NCBI GenBank assembly: GCA_035041965.1
Contig: JAPYMA010001186.1
Span: 1-64,000 of the forward strand
Direction of reading: 5' to 3'
From: Anisakis pegreffii
Lineage: Eukaryota > Nematoda > Chromadorea > Rhabditida > Anisakidae
DNA: 64,000 bases
Position numbers and translations under genes: made by a program
Shown: one piece after another, positions 1 to 12,200 of the stretch
Position numbering within the stretch: the stretch's first letter is position 1
Layout of the letters: every line of letters starts with the position of its first letter
The notes under the pieces: model-generated
The model's input: only the letters and a program-made list of their open reading frames with translations
Told to the model about the DNA's origin: nothing
Database searches by the model: none

Positions 1-155
1 TGAAAGACCTATTCGGAGTTCTTCTCATCCTTTGAAGGAATAGAGGAGATTTCAATTAGATCTTCGTCAGATGATGGTTGCTACGGTGATATATTATTCA
101 ATTATCAGCTATTCAAATCTAGTGGACTTTTCAAAAAATGCGTTTTTTCGTGCAG
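1..155 (+). other. Intron 5' of the CK2 beta exon
   Basis: This stretch ends in a splice acceptor (TCGTGCAG, to 155) directly before coding sequence for casein kinase 2 beta. No CK2 beta-like peptide is visible in it. The preceding exon, which should hold the first cysteine pair of the zinc finger, lies outside the window. Confidence 0.6.
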
Positions 156-697
156 GACTGTCGGATATCCCCGGTGAGGCAATGGTGAAATTGTACTGCC
201 CGAAATGTATGGACGTTTACACGTCTCGACGATCGCGTAACCAGTTCACAGACGGAGCCTATTTCGGCACCGGGTATCCGCATATGCTCTTCTTCGTCCA
301 TCCGGAATTGCGCCCTCAACGACCCACCAATAAAGTCGTTTCGCGGTAAGGAAGAAGACTTTTGTTTGACTGCAAAATTTATTTTCTGCAACGCGAAAAT
401 CTCTTCTGAACGTGGTCAATTCTCACGATCAGCAAAACTTATTCTATCATTTCATTTGTTCAACTGGAAAGAAAGAGCACACAAAAGTGCTCGTAATTTT
501 ATTTGTAATGAAATATTCCTAGTGATCGTTTTAGATTTAACTATTTCACAAAAATAGACCAAATTTGTATCGTGCAGTTCGCATTCATAATTAAAAATTG
601 TTCATTTTTATTATTATTGTTTTTGTTCTTCAGTTTGTACGGCTTCAAAATTCACGCATCAGCGTACGCAATTCAACACTCTTCAATGAAGATTTGA
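156..697 (+). CDS. kin-10: Casein kinase 2 regulatory (beta) subunit, last two exons
   Basis: CK2 beta is the dimeric regulatory subunit of the Ser/Thr kinase CK2; it holds the two catalytic alpha subunits together and tunes substrate choice. Two exons are seen: 156-345 and 634-697, joined by a GTAAGG...TTCAG intron in frame. The first encodes [18 protein letters not shown], with the second CPxC pair of the zinc finger that makes the dimer interface, then the strongly conserved [20 protein letters not shown] segment. The second encodes [12 protein letters not shown] and stops at 695-697. The family normally reads RLYGFKIHPxAY, so the C-terminal arm that clasps CK2 alpha is present, but the tail beyond it is short and unlike the vertebrate one. 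The N-terminal acidic loop and first cysteine pair are upstream of the window, so this is a window truncation and not a broken gene. Family identity is near certain; the symbol is the C. elegans name for the orthologue. Confidence 0.93.
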
Positions 698-988
698 AGA
701 ATCTCGTAAAGTGATCCGACCCAAGTGGTCTTCGCTCGGTGACTACCTTCGTGATATCCTGGTGCTCCTATATCCTCTGCCTTTTGCTGCTGCTTCTGCT
801 TACATTTGTTAATAAGACTTTTTGTTCGTTTCTGTCATGATATTTAATAATGACTGTATGTAAGTGCGAATCTCGGGTTCTTGAATGTTTTTTATACGGT
901 TTTATTTTGTTCTGTTTTGTTGCAGCTTCCTGTGGAAACCTATTCAGAGTAATGAATATTTGTTGTGATACAAAAAATGTATATTCTA

Positions 989-994
989 AATAAA
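989..994 (+). terminator. Candidate polyadenylation signal of CK2 beta
   Basis: An AATAAA hexamer lies about 290 bases after the CK2 beta stop codon at 697, a reasonable 3' UTR length. No other candidate lies closer. Placement is inference from the hexamer alone. Confidence 0.4.
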
Positions 995-1107
995 AGTTGC
1001 ATATTAATAGTAGTGGTCTTAGCAGTAACAGTATTAATTGAATATCAAACGGTTTCCAGTACGTTTCGGCTGGAAATACGTTCACTGTTCACATCTCAAC
1101 CAATATT

Positions 1108-3395
1108 CCATCGGATAAACTACTGCTCAATAGCATTTCGTGAACAGAACTTTATTTCATTCAAATACGCAGAAGCTTAGAAATTTGATTTATTCGGAAG
1201 TTCCACTGTGGACACAATCAATGCATGTAACATTACTAGAAAACTGTAACATTATTTATTATTCGATTGTCATTACGAATTGATGATATTCATTCAATTA
1301 CAATTACAATTACGACTACATTCCATGGAGCATTCAAAATGAAACATTTCCACGATATCACAATAAACACGGACAAATATCATAAAGAGCACAACAAACA
1401 CTGATGGAAAATTCATCAAAAATATAGATGACAACAATTTTATTCTGATTCATTCAACTGCGAAGACCTGAGCTGAACCTCAAGCTATCGCAGATTTCAC
1501 ATAACAATTTAGTGCAAGTAAGAACAATACTTCTCACCGCCTAATTCAGCGTTACAAACTAGGTGATAGAGAGAATCAATGGCAAGTAATCTAAGCCTAC
1601 GGATAAAAAATATCTCGTATTTTACAAAAATATCGATTAGACAATCTACAAACCGAACGTTCAAATAACATTTACAGTTGAAGCAATTCCTTACAAAACA
1701 ATTTGAAAGTCTCTAAATCGGTCCAAACGGCGTTAATCCGCAATAAATTGAAGCAGCATAACAAATGGAATGTGCAGAACAATAATTACCGTGACATATA
1801 CAAAACTAACTTATCTATTCATCATAATTATCGCAAATTGATTAAGATAATATAATTAAAATACAGCTAGACGCTCGCAAAAGACATCTTGCATTGACGC
1901 GTCTCGGCTCAATGCCAATAACGGGCCGGCACACGGATTCACTGAATGAAAGGTACGAAAAGTGAGGGGTCGGCAAAATATTTTAACGATACGATCCCAT
2001 CATCGATTTTGCGCTCAAATTCGATCAGCACTGAATATTTTTGGATTTCGATTTCAGGTTGGGTTTATGACCCATTTCTGGATGTTTCTGATAATAGCGA
2101 TGCCGATTTGGTAGATTCTCGGCAGAATTATAAGCAAAAAACTGTCAAAATTTTGCACCCAATTTGAAAGTGCGCTAACGTCTCGCAACGAATGAAAATA
2201 CCGCGAAAATAAATATTCGCGTTCATCTTGTTCTTCGCAATATCTCTATATCTGTACAATTATAATTATGATATCCGGGATGTGAGGCCAAGGTTTGCAA
2301 TCATCCGGTTTGTCCGGTTGACTCGGGACGTTTCAGGTCTTTCTTTCACTTTATTTAAGTCTTTAATTGAATCGACTTGATCTTTCGGTTCAATTCTTCT
2401 TTCAATGAATGCATTAATCTCATTGTCAGATCTTTTCAATTCAATTAATCTCATCGTCTGATCTTTCAGTTAATGTAAATTAATCTTTCTTTATTTCTTC
2501 CTTTCAATTGAATGAAATTGTGCTTGTTTCAACTTTAATAATGAAGTATCATCATGTTCCATTACTTTTTTGTTATATTCTGTGATATTTGCTTTTGATT
2601 GCAGATTTCACATAATATTACCATGTTTTAGGCAATACTCATTGATATTTTTTGTTGCTGTGGATTTAAATTGTGTATATTCAATTTGGATTAATTCGTG
2701 ATGGTTGTTGTGCATTTGAAAGAATGTTAAAATGCATTATGAAAGTAATGTTGGAAACAGTAATGATGTGAATGTGTATTATGAAAGATTTGCAATGAAT
2801 AAACATGAACAATCATGTTTCATCCTTCAATGCCCTTTACAAATCCAACATTAAGGAATTTTTGTGTGAAATATTGTTCTTAATTGCTCCAAACTGTTAC
2901 ATGAAATCTGCGATAGCTTACGGTTCAGCTTTGTACTCCGCAAATGAATAAATCAGAACAAAATTGTTGTCATGTATATTTTTGATGAAGTTTTTGTTGT
3001 GCTCTTTATGATATTTGTTTGTGTTTATTGTGATATTATCGAAATGTTTCGTTTAGTACGTTCCATGGAATGTAATCGTAATTGTAATTATGAACTTAAA
3101 CGGATATTTGTTTCGTGTTGTAAAGAATTTAAAGAATCTGTAATCGTAACTGTAAAGAATTTGATTGTAGTTTCATTTTGTGTGGTTCATAGAATGTAAT
3201 TGATGGAACGTAAAAATTGCAACCATTTACGTATTCATAAATTTATTACGTGAGACGAACAATAAATAATATTGCAACGTTGCATTGTGTCCACAGTGAA
3301 ACTTTGAAATAAATAAAATTTCTAAGCCTGTACAGGAGTGAATTAAGTTAAGGACTGCTCACAGAATGGTATTGAGCAGTAGATGGAACTGGTAG
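1108..3395. mobile_element. Large foldback element with about 430-560 bp inverted arms
   Basis: The sequence at about 1108-1545 recurs as an imperfect reverse complement at about 2830-3395. Matching landmarks in order from the outer ends are CTACTGCTCAATA, CTTAGAAATTT, CACTGTGGACACAAT, CATTCCATGGA, ATATCACAATAAACAC, CATAAAGAGCACAACAAA and AGCTATCGCAGATTTCA. The right arm carries an extra stretch inside it. The spacer (about 1546-2829) shows no transposase, and the open frames in it are short and unlike any family I know. The layout is that of a foldback or long-TIR non-autonomous DNA transposon. Arm similarity is clearly below identity, suggesting an old insertion. I did not find a convincing target-site duplication. 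Confidence 0.75.
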
Positions 3396-3480
3396 AAAAT
3401 TGGTTCAGGTCTGAGCAATGAACGAATTTCCAGCAGGAGGGTGCTGAAAACTGAAGCTTACGTTCCTAACGTTCAACTAT

Positions 3481-3540
3481 ATGTGCCCCTCTCCACATTT
3501 ATATCTTGAAGTAACAATTAGGAATGTGGAGAGGAACATA
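3481..3540. repeat. Imperfect hairpin
   Basis: CCTCTCCACATT (3488-3499) faces AATGTGGAGAGG (3523-3534) across a 23-base loop, with weaker pairing beyond. It lies just outside the right arm of the foldback element and is followed (about 3541-3610) by short, degenerate tandem copies of a GCATAGATATGGTT motif. Function unknown. Confidence 0.6.
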
Positions 3541-3863
3541 AATAGGTTGCATAGATATGGTTGCATAAAGAGCACAGATATGGTAGCATAGATATGGTTG
3601 CATAAATCTGATTTTATCCTTCGATCAAGGAGTAACTGTTCAACGTCAAGAGCCATGCTAAGAAAACGTTTAACCAAATGAATAAATGATTCGTCAGAAA
3701 GGAACAGTTTCTCTCTGTGGAAACGGCATTGCTATTATATAATTAAAAGGATGTTTTGACTACATTATCAAAGTAATAAAGTAATATTAAATGACATTGA
3801 TTATGAACGATTTATAATGAATAAAGATGGATAATAAAATCATTTGTTCTATTCTCTACAAAT

Positions 3864-4410
3864 CACTTGTAGAGAATTCAATTTTCTTTCCACTGAATTA
3901 CTTGGCATTGACCGATCAAATTTCTGTTCCAGCACTTTTTCCATTTCAATAGCTTGCAAAGGCATTATTTCTCCTCATGAAGGTTCTTTTTAAGTTACAA
4001 TTTCGAAAACTAAATGATGAATTTTCCTGAAACCTTCTGTGCTTGTAGAGAATTCAATTCTCTTTCCAATGAATTACTTGGCATTGACCGATCAAATTTC
4101 TGTTCCAGCACTTTTTCCATTTCAATAGCTTGCAAAGGCATTATTTCTAGTCATGAAGGTTCTTTTTAAGTTACAATTTCGAAAACTAGATGATGAATTT
4201 TCCTGAAACCTTCTGTGTTTGTAGAGAATTCAATTCTCTTTCCAATGGACTACTTGGCATTGACCGATCAAATTTCTGTTCCAGCACTTTTTCCATTTCA
4301 ATAGCTTGCAAAGGCATTATTTCTCCTCATGAAGGTTCTTTTTAAGTTACAATTTCGAAAACTAAATGATCAATTTTCCTGAAACCTTCTGTGATTGTAG
4401 AGAATTCAAT
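3864..4410. repeat. 176-bp tandem repeat, three full copies plus a partial fourth
   Basis: The landmark GTAGAGAATTCAATT occurs at 3869, 4045, 4221 and 4397, exactly 176 bases apart each time. The units are nearly identical: each carries CTTGGCATTGACCGATCAAA, CAATAGCTTGCAAAGGCATT and GAAACCTTCTGTG in the same order, with only scattered substitutions. The fourth copy breaks off after about 14 bases into unrelated DNA. No open frame runs through the array. High identity between units suggests recent amplification; the family may be a satellite with larger arrays elsewhere. Confidence 0.95.
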
Positions 4411-6255
4411 TTGGAATCAAACGCGAAGATTGTGCTACAACGATTCCTCGTTATTAGGTTTCACGGCTGCATTCATTCGGTTCGTTTTGTGTGCTTTTAC
4501 GAAGCGTTTTCCTCTCCTTCTCTCACCTTTAAACATTCGGGCCCGCGCGCGTACGAAAGTGCAATTTGGCTTCTTCTGCCCACACCGTTTTAATTGCGAA
4601 CACAAAAATGAAAAAATTTGTTGGAAAAGGGTCTATTTCATTGGATGTATTAAATCACTATTAACAAGCAATGTTTTGCGTTAATGGGATTATCCCGCAG
4701 CATTCTGAATACCTCTTACATATGCTGAAATCTATAAGTAAATGGCTCGGTTCCGGCCTTTACTATTTTAGGAGTATATTATTTGGTCATCTACCTGTAT
4801 ATGGTAAGGAATTCAGGCAATGACATCGTTCACGCCCCAGACTTCCACACTTCGCACGGGATCCTAGTCGAGTATCTAAAGTATCGTATTGAGGGGAATT
4901 AATAAACCTGATAGGCACTTTACCGATAACGGGCTCCACTGCGCGCATATGCTTAGATTATCACTTTGCCCATGTATATCAAATCAGGAGTATGCTTAAG
5001 CTTAAGCTTGAACTTAAGCTTAGCCCAGTGATGAAGCTAACGCATAAGCTTTGACTTATGTGTGAAGTGTATGAGCACACAGCATCTGTAATGGCACGGT
5101 GGTACCCGCTATCAGCAAAAGTATCACATGAAAAACTACCTATTATTATGGAACAGAGACTAAATGTTTTTTGAGTTCTTATCAAGTGTGTATATTTTTA
5201 CTGGTTAAAATGAGTCAGTGAACATTCTCATTTTTCATCTGTCCCTATGACTGCAAATATTTATACAATTGTTTCCAATACGGTTGAGATATAACTGTTC
5301 CGAATCTGTTATAATAAGTTGACTGCAGTTTTAATTCTGAAATTTTAAAATCAAACACAAAAATCGCCAAATTAAGAATCATCAGATTGTATTTTATCAG
5401 ACCTTACAGCTGATGTTTATTCATTTTTACGCAGTTATGCGTGCATACTCAAATGAGGCAGGGAGGGAGCTGACAGAATGAATTCCTCCAAAAAAAAATC
5501 TTATCAGTAAATTCATATTTTCTTTCTGCTGTGGCCAATCGACTCGTAAAAATTTATACAACTTTGTGTTCTCCCGCAAAAACATTTGAATTTCCCTTCC
5601 CGTGCTAATATCATAATACTCATTTCGACAATACTCATGTCGTAAAAATTTTCTGCGTGCGTTAATATCATAATGGATAAACTTTTTTATTTAATACACG
5701 GTTGCAATTGTTGTCACTTTAGAATATGCTAAATATGTTTGTTGTTTTGTTGTACCTAAACTGCCTGACTATATTGGTAATGTGATTCAGATGATCGGAA
5801 GATCGGCTCTTTTCACAGATCTAATGTGCCCAGATGATGAGGCATGCTGGAGACCGCACTGCCATTTTTGGCATTCGAAAGGTTTTCGTTCCATTCATTT
5901 TTCAGTTAACTCTCTTATTCGCCAATGATAACGTCTTCTGAATGTGATCATTTTTTAAATTTTTTATTTCTTCAATGAATAATGAAAGGTTGAAGCAGTG
6001 ACAAACATCAAGTGGTTGATTTGAAGTGAATCCAGAATGATATTATATCACTGTAAAGGGTTACCTAGAAAGTGCTACAATTCGAATTAGGGCATTGTTA
6101 GATGGAAAAGTGTCGAACTTGAATGCAGAGCTGAGGTCAAGTATTAAGCTGAGCCTGACTTATTTAACTAAACTCATTGGAATATCTGAGTTTTACGGAA
6201 GACAACATAAGGGGAAGGATGGGCGCATATGAAGTAATGTATATCCGTAAAATGG
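4411..6255. other. Intergenic region upstream of the REXO1-like gene
   Basis: No gene is recognised. At about 4990-5065 a block of AAGCTTAAGCTT-type sequence is followed by TTAGCCCAGTGATGAAGC; related copies lie near 23.9 and 24.1 kb. The rest holds only short open frames without recognisable similarity. The promoter of the REXO1-like gene is presumably near its 3' end, but no specific element is identifiable. Confidence 0.5.
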
Positions 6256-9200
6256 ATGAATAATTCAGATGAAATGGTACAAGAATCATCAAATAATATG
6301 GCCCTGCAAGCTCAGCCCTTTGTCGGTTATATGGGTTATGTGGATAAGAACGACGATCTGAAGCAGCACAACTCATCAATGAGCAATGATAACAGTAACA
6401 ATTACACGCAGCAATTGCAAACGTCGTATATCAGTGTTAATAATAATCGATTTCACAATAACGTCAGTCACAACAGTAACAACGATAATGATATACGCAA
6501 TTACATTCATTCCAAAGGTAACAGCTACTTACATTATTTCTTCACCTGATCTCTATGGACCAGACCATTTAAGTATACTGATTATGATAGGTATTTCAGC
6601 TTGTTATAGCCATAGCCACTCAGTGTTTATCTTGTTCGCTGAATTGGAGTTTTGCGACGAGATATTTATCATTTTATAGGTCTCTTTTTACCGATCTCAG
6701 ACCTGTTTTAAAAATTTTTTGAACAACCCTCTCACCGTAATCGGAGACCGTTCAGCAAATTGATCTGAAGTCAGCCCGACGGGACTTATCAGATGATACG
6801 CTTCTCGTCTCGTAACTCCGACTGAATACTTCCTCTTGAATACTATTATAGGTAATGCTTTAGTTGACGTGTCTATAAAAGGGGCTACGCTACATATAAG
6901 CCTTAAACTAATTGTAAGATAAACTAGGTTTTTGATCGAGACTCATCGGGGTTTCACGGTTAGTTAGTAAGCCTGAGGCTTAACGTGAAAGTGGGGTTCA
7001 GCTGAGGCTAATTTGAAGTTTGAGCTGGTTCATACAGAGTTTACGTGGAGTATTGCAGTACCGCCTTTTTCCGTGAACACGTTAACCAAAGAGTTACCGA
7101 TATTTTTATTCGTTTGTGTCTTACATCTGGTTATTTGTGATTGTCAAATTTTTGTGATTGCGGAAAATTCAGATTAATTAAAGCAGATGTTAGCTAACTG
7201 AACGCATAACTGTTAGGAATGAGAATGAACGCTAGATTTGAATAGTGAAATATAGATTGGTTGCTTTCATCAATCCAAATTCAGCAAAATACACGAATGC
7301 TATTCATTATAATGAACGTATTTTAGATCAGAAAACCTCTGCTCACCAACCAGACCAAAGCAATCATCAACAACAACGGAAAAGGAACACGTCTCCACTC
7401 GCCGAAATAACCAAACCAAAAAAACTAATCGAATTATCAGTTGATGAAATATTAGACCCGAAAAATGAACGGCCAGATTCACAAAATAATGATACTAGTA
7501 AACAAAAAAGCGTTACGAAGGATGAACATTCGCTCGAAAAAGCTTTGAATATTGGTGAGGTTAGTTATTACTAATGTCTGTAAGAATAACAGTAAGGACA
7601 GCAATAGATATTGTAACGATAGTATTAACATGATATGGTATTGCCTTGATTTGTAGATATTGCAGAAAGGTGTGAATCTGAACGATCATGCGAAGTCGGT
7701 GGCTGATATTGACACGCGAATCCAGGAGTTACAAAGACAACTGGAAGAGGAGAAGCGAATACGGGAACGTGTAGTTGATGAGATTAAGGCAAAGGTGAAA
7801 CATGAATATGTACCCACCACCAAGAAAGTATGCGTGCTTTTCAGATATCGTTTCATTTCATCGTGGTCAAAAGTTGTGAATATCAAAACATAGAAGAAAA
7901 TTGAACATTTCGATTTATCTAGTGAACTCAACGAGAAATTCAACAAAATCGAATGAGAGTTAGATAATAGATGCAAGCCGGATCATAGCTTGGCTCAAAC
8001 ATTAATAATATTTGTTAATTCATTCATTGTTTATTCGCAATTCATTTCAATGATATCGATCTTAGTTGCTAGTGTCAATTTAGGATGAGCATCATGCAGC
8101 ACCGTCGTCGTCATCCCAACACGTTCAGCATCAAAATCACAGATCGTCCGTCTCAAAATCGAAATCGTATTCCGGTGGTTATACGCCAACCCCGTTGGCA
8201 GTGTTAAAAGCTGAAAAAGCGAATGCCAAAGAGAAGCGACAAGAAAATGAAAGGACCAAAGATATAAATGAGGATAGGGAAAAGCTGGAAAATGGGAGAA
8301 GTAAAGATAGGGAAAGGGCAAAGGAGAAGGAAGCGAGGAAAAAGATGAGACTCGATGAAAAGCGGTCGTTGAAGCAGCGTAAAGTGGTATGCCCCGATTC
8401 TTCGTTAGGAACGTCATCAAAAAAACCGTCTTTTTCGAAGTTGAAGTCAACTGAAAATTTGTCAATTGACGATTTGTTTGATGGGAATGAAAGTGATGAC
8501 GAGGTTTGTTTTGTGTATTTGTTTGTTACCGTTTCATTTGATAGTGGTCACGTGTGAATACAAATACATAGAAGAAATTTGAACATTTTGGTTTCTCTAG
8601 TGAATTTTACCAATTAGATAATAGATTCATCGAGAAATTTACCAAAATCGACTGATAATTAGATAATAGATACAAGCCAGATCATAGCCTGGCTCGGGCT
8701 CACAACATTAACGATATTGGTACACCACTCGGTTTTGAGCAAAACTTTCCTTCGTGAACGGGAATCGAACTCGCGATTGAGGATCTATCAAAACCGATTG
8801 AATTTTTCTCAAATTGAACATGTCGGACATCTTTTTCCGCTCAATTAATGTTTTTCAGATAATGTTCGTGCCGCCACCCAAAAAACTGATGCGAACTGCG
8901 CAAGGGGAAAGCAGAAGAGTGTCCACAGATAGCATATCGACTTCAACTGAACAACGAGTGAGTGATACTGCGAAGAGACGCATCGTTGAGAGTTCCATTC
9001 GACAGGTTCATTTCTTATTTGTCACAATATTTTAGCGATTGTGAGTGAAAATCACTCCAACTGAGCGTCTTATTCTACTCTTAAGTTCTCTCTTTTGTAA
9101 TGAAAACCTTTAGCTGCTTGGTTTCCCTTATTATTCGTTTGTTTTGATTAGGATATGCTTAATTTTAACGTTGATCAGTTGTGTCCCAATCAGCAACCTC

Positions 9201-12200
9201 TTGATTATTTTCGTGTGTCGGAGATTGCCATTATCTTAAGAAATGAATGATTAAGCAAAGAGATTTAAAGTGAACTGGATGTTTTTGAAGGCAACTTCTG
9301 AGATGCGAATAAGCGCCCCAAAGACTAAAGTACGAAACGTGTCGCAACAACTCAACGATCGATATGAACGATTACAAAAGGAAAAGGAAGCGATAATGAA
9401 GAAGTAATCAATACGTGACAAATTTCAGCATGCGTTTTCGGTCATCTTTTGAGAGGATTAGTTCCGAATATGAATGAGAGAGAAACTTTTTTGTTATTAT
9501 ACGTGTGGACGTCGATTAACGGTACCAATGTTATGAAAATTGACAGATGACATCTCAAATTGTCATTTAAAAGACAGATAATCAAAATGGTGTTGTGAAA
9601 AACGTTTACTTAGAATTAATGTTTTGAAAGCGTGTGTAATTTATGACTTTGTGAAAAGTTTCGATCTTGAAATTGGACATCGCTGAATGAATGAGTACTC
9701 GAAGATTGAGTTCAGATATAAGAGAAGGATCAACAAAAAGTCTAACAATAAGCTTAGGCTAACTCAGATCCAGTATGATGATTTGTCAACATAATCTATA
9801 ATATTGTAGATTAGAAAAATCATCAAAAGAGACGAAAGGAAGTGAGGAAACGAAAGAAGACATATACGACTACAGAGCGGGTTCAAGTGCGGCCACTGTT
9901 GAGAAGGGTGAAAAACGAGTTGCACATACTATTAATGTTAGTTATGGTTGATTTCATGTTAACGTTGTTCTGAAAACGGTTAACATAAATACTTCTGAGT
10001 TTTGACGTTCGCAAATCGAATTATTATCAATTTGCTGAAAAGATTAATTTGTCATTATTAGTCATATTTTTTGCATTGTTCCAAAATGTCGCAGAAATAT
10101 TTTGATTTAAGTAGAGGAATCGAAAGGAAATGGAGTGCTTGAAATCTTTAGAAAACGGCCATTTCGAAGGTGTCGGAATGTTATGGTTACTAGTCTATGT
10201 GCTAGTCTGTTCATATTGCTAATGTTTTAAAATGATTTCAGATCAAAAAATCAGCAGCCACACTCAAACTGATGCCACTGGATCCATACGCACCTTCGAA
10301 AGTGCCGTATGCAATCCGAACAAAATACTTAACTTTATTCCACACTGAGTGTACCAAATTTTGTGCGTCTCAAGATGATGCAATACGAATGGTTTGTGTT
10401 AAAATCGTTATTGGTGTTTGTTGTTATCATATAACGGTTGTTGAGAAATCATATTATTGATGTTATCATATTATTATTAATGTTTTTTTCTTCATATTAT
10501 TGATGTTGACGTCTGATAATGATGGAATTCACATGGAATTAAGGCTCAACAAGAGGAGAAGTCGTTGAAAGATCGTGCAATCACGAAAGGCGGTTATGCA
10601 GCTGCAGCGGTACATGTTCTGAAGCGATTACGCGAAATGATACCGAGCTGCTCGAATTCGGCACCAACAAGTAGGTTGTACTCATTTTGAGATTTGAGTT
10701 TGATTTAATTTTCTCGCACGTGTTTAATTTCATTTGTGTATTTATATTCGGTTATTTATCAATGAGCTGGCATATTCAGTGAACATGTTCTCGCAATTGT
10801 TCGTGTGATATTGAGACGGCAGCTGGTGTGTTCGGAAATGATTAATTGGTTCAGGTAGTGGTGTGAAGTCGGTATCGCATGAAGCGATGTTGCATGGACG
10901 ACATGGTGATACGATCACGATTGGTGCGAGGCGATGCATGCCATCCGGATCGAAGATTCTTTCAGAGACGTGAGTTGATAGCCTCTTCAAGGTTTAGCTT
11001 TCGCAGTTTAACACCTTTCCGGGTGTTTAGCACCAAGCATTTCAGAAGTAAAAATCGAGCATATAACGCCAAGATATATTGGTTGTTTAAGAATATTTTA
11101 TACGATTAGCTGCATTTATGAGACGCTTACGTTTGTGTTTGACTGATTACTCTATTATCGTTGAAATTTAATTTCTTCTTTTCTCGGTACTATTCTTTGG
11201 CTATGGTGAATGCAATTGCGTTCGTGAACATTATGTTGACCATTTGAGGACGTTCAGTTGGGTTTTCATAGGTAGTTATGATGATGCTCTTTTCACGAAA
11301 TGAGTTATTGAAATAGAATTATGTGGAGAATGTTTTTTTTGTTGAGCGTATTAATTTCATCACCCAAAAGTGCTTTTTGTGGCAACATTTATGATCGAAT
11401 CGCAGTGATGACATTATGAAAAGCACTATGTATAGGTGTTGTTGTGTATTGCAGTGAATTTTATGCAGCATTGAAGACGAAATATGTGTTGACGAAGGAG
11501 CAATTAGAGTTGAACGGTTATCCGGTATGGGAGGATGAGGCGAGAACGCAGGTGAAGATTGTGACGAGTGAACGTGACAATAAGAAGAAGTTATTTGCAG
11601 ATGAGAATGGTTCGTTTAATTGTATTCTTTCTTTTTTTTTTTGGTTTAACGTTTCGTTTTGTGTTCAACTCGCGCAATTAAATGTCGTCAAAAATATTAC
11701 TGTGTTATAACGTACACCGATCTCACTTATTGCAATAGACAACCTCTAAAAATATTAATTAATTAATTAATTGGGTGAGAAGAGCAGTGAACTGTGATAA
11801 TAGTGATAACTGGAGTGATCTTGAAGAGACTTATGTACGAAACGTACAATAACAGCTGAGTGAAGAAAATAAAATAAAATAAACCTCTAAAAAAATTTAA
11901 GATTTGAAACGTGTTTGCTGTCGATGTGGTGCCGAATTTCGATTAACGCCAAAAGGAGAGTACGTAGTCAAGGAGCAATGTGTGCATCATTGGGCACGTG
12001 CTTTCAAAACAAAAGGTGAAACTGAAACGACTTTTGAAACGTTTCTGAAATGTTTAGCAAAAATTTATTTTGTATGACCAAAACCGTGGAAATGTTTTTA
12101 TGAAGAAGAGATTTTTACGCGAAATAGAATTGCAGTGAAAGGTACATGGGAGTCACGGTATGCGTGTTGTTCGTCGGATCTGACCGTGAAAGGCTGTTGT

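Noticed and set aside
131..391. Minus-strand open frame over the CK2 beta exon
   Set aside because: It is the shadow of the conserved plus-strand CK2 beta coding sequence.
1946..2167. 73-codon open frame in the spacer of the foldback element
   Set aside because: No similarity to a transposase and no splice context; likely chance.
2972..3199. 75-codon plus-strand frame rich in Val, Phe and Cys
   Set aside because: It lies within the right arm of the foldback element; the inverse left arm does not preserve the frame.
3864..4410. CRISPR-like array
   Set aside because: The units are 176-bp head-to-tail copies without short repeats and unique spacers, in an animal genome.
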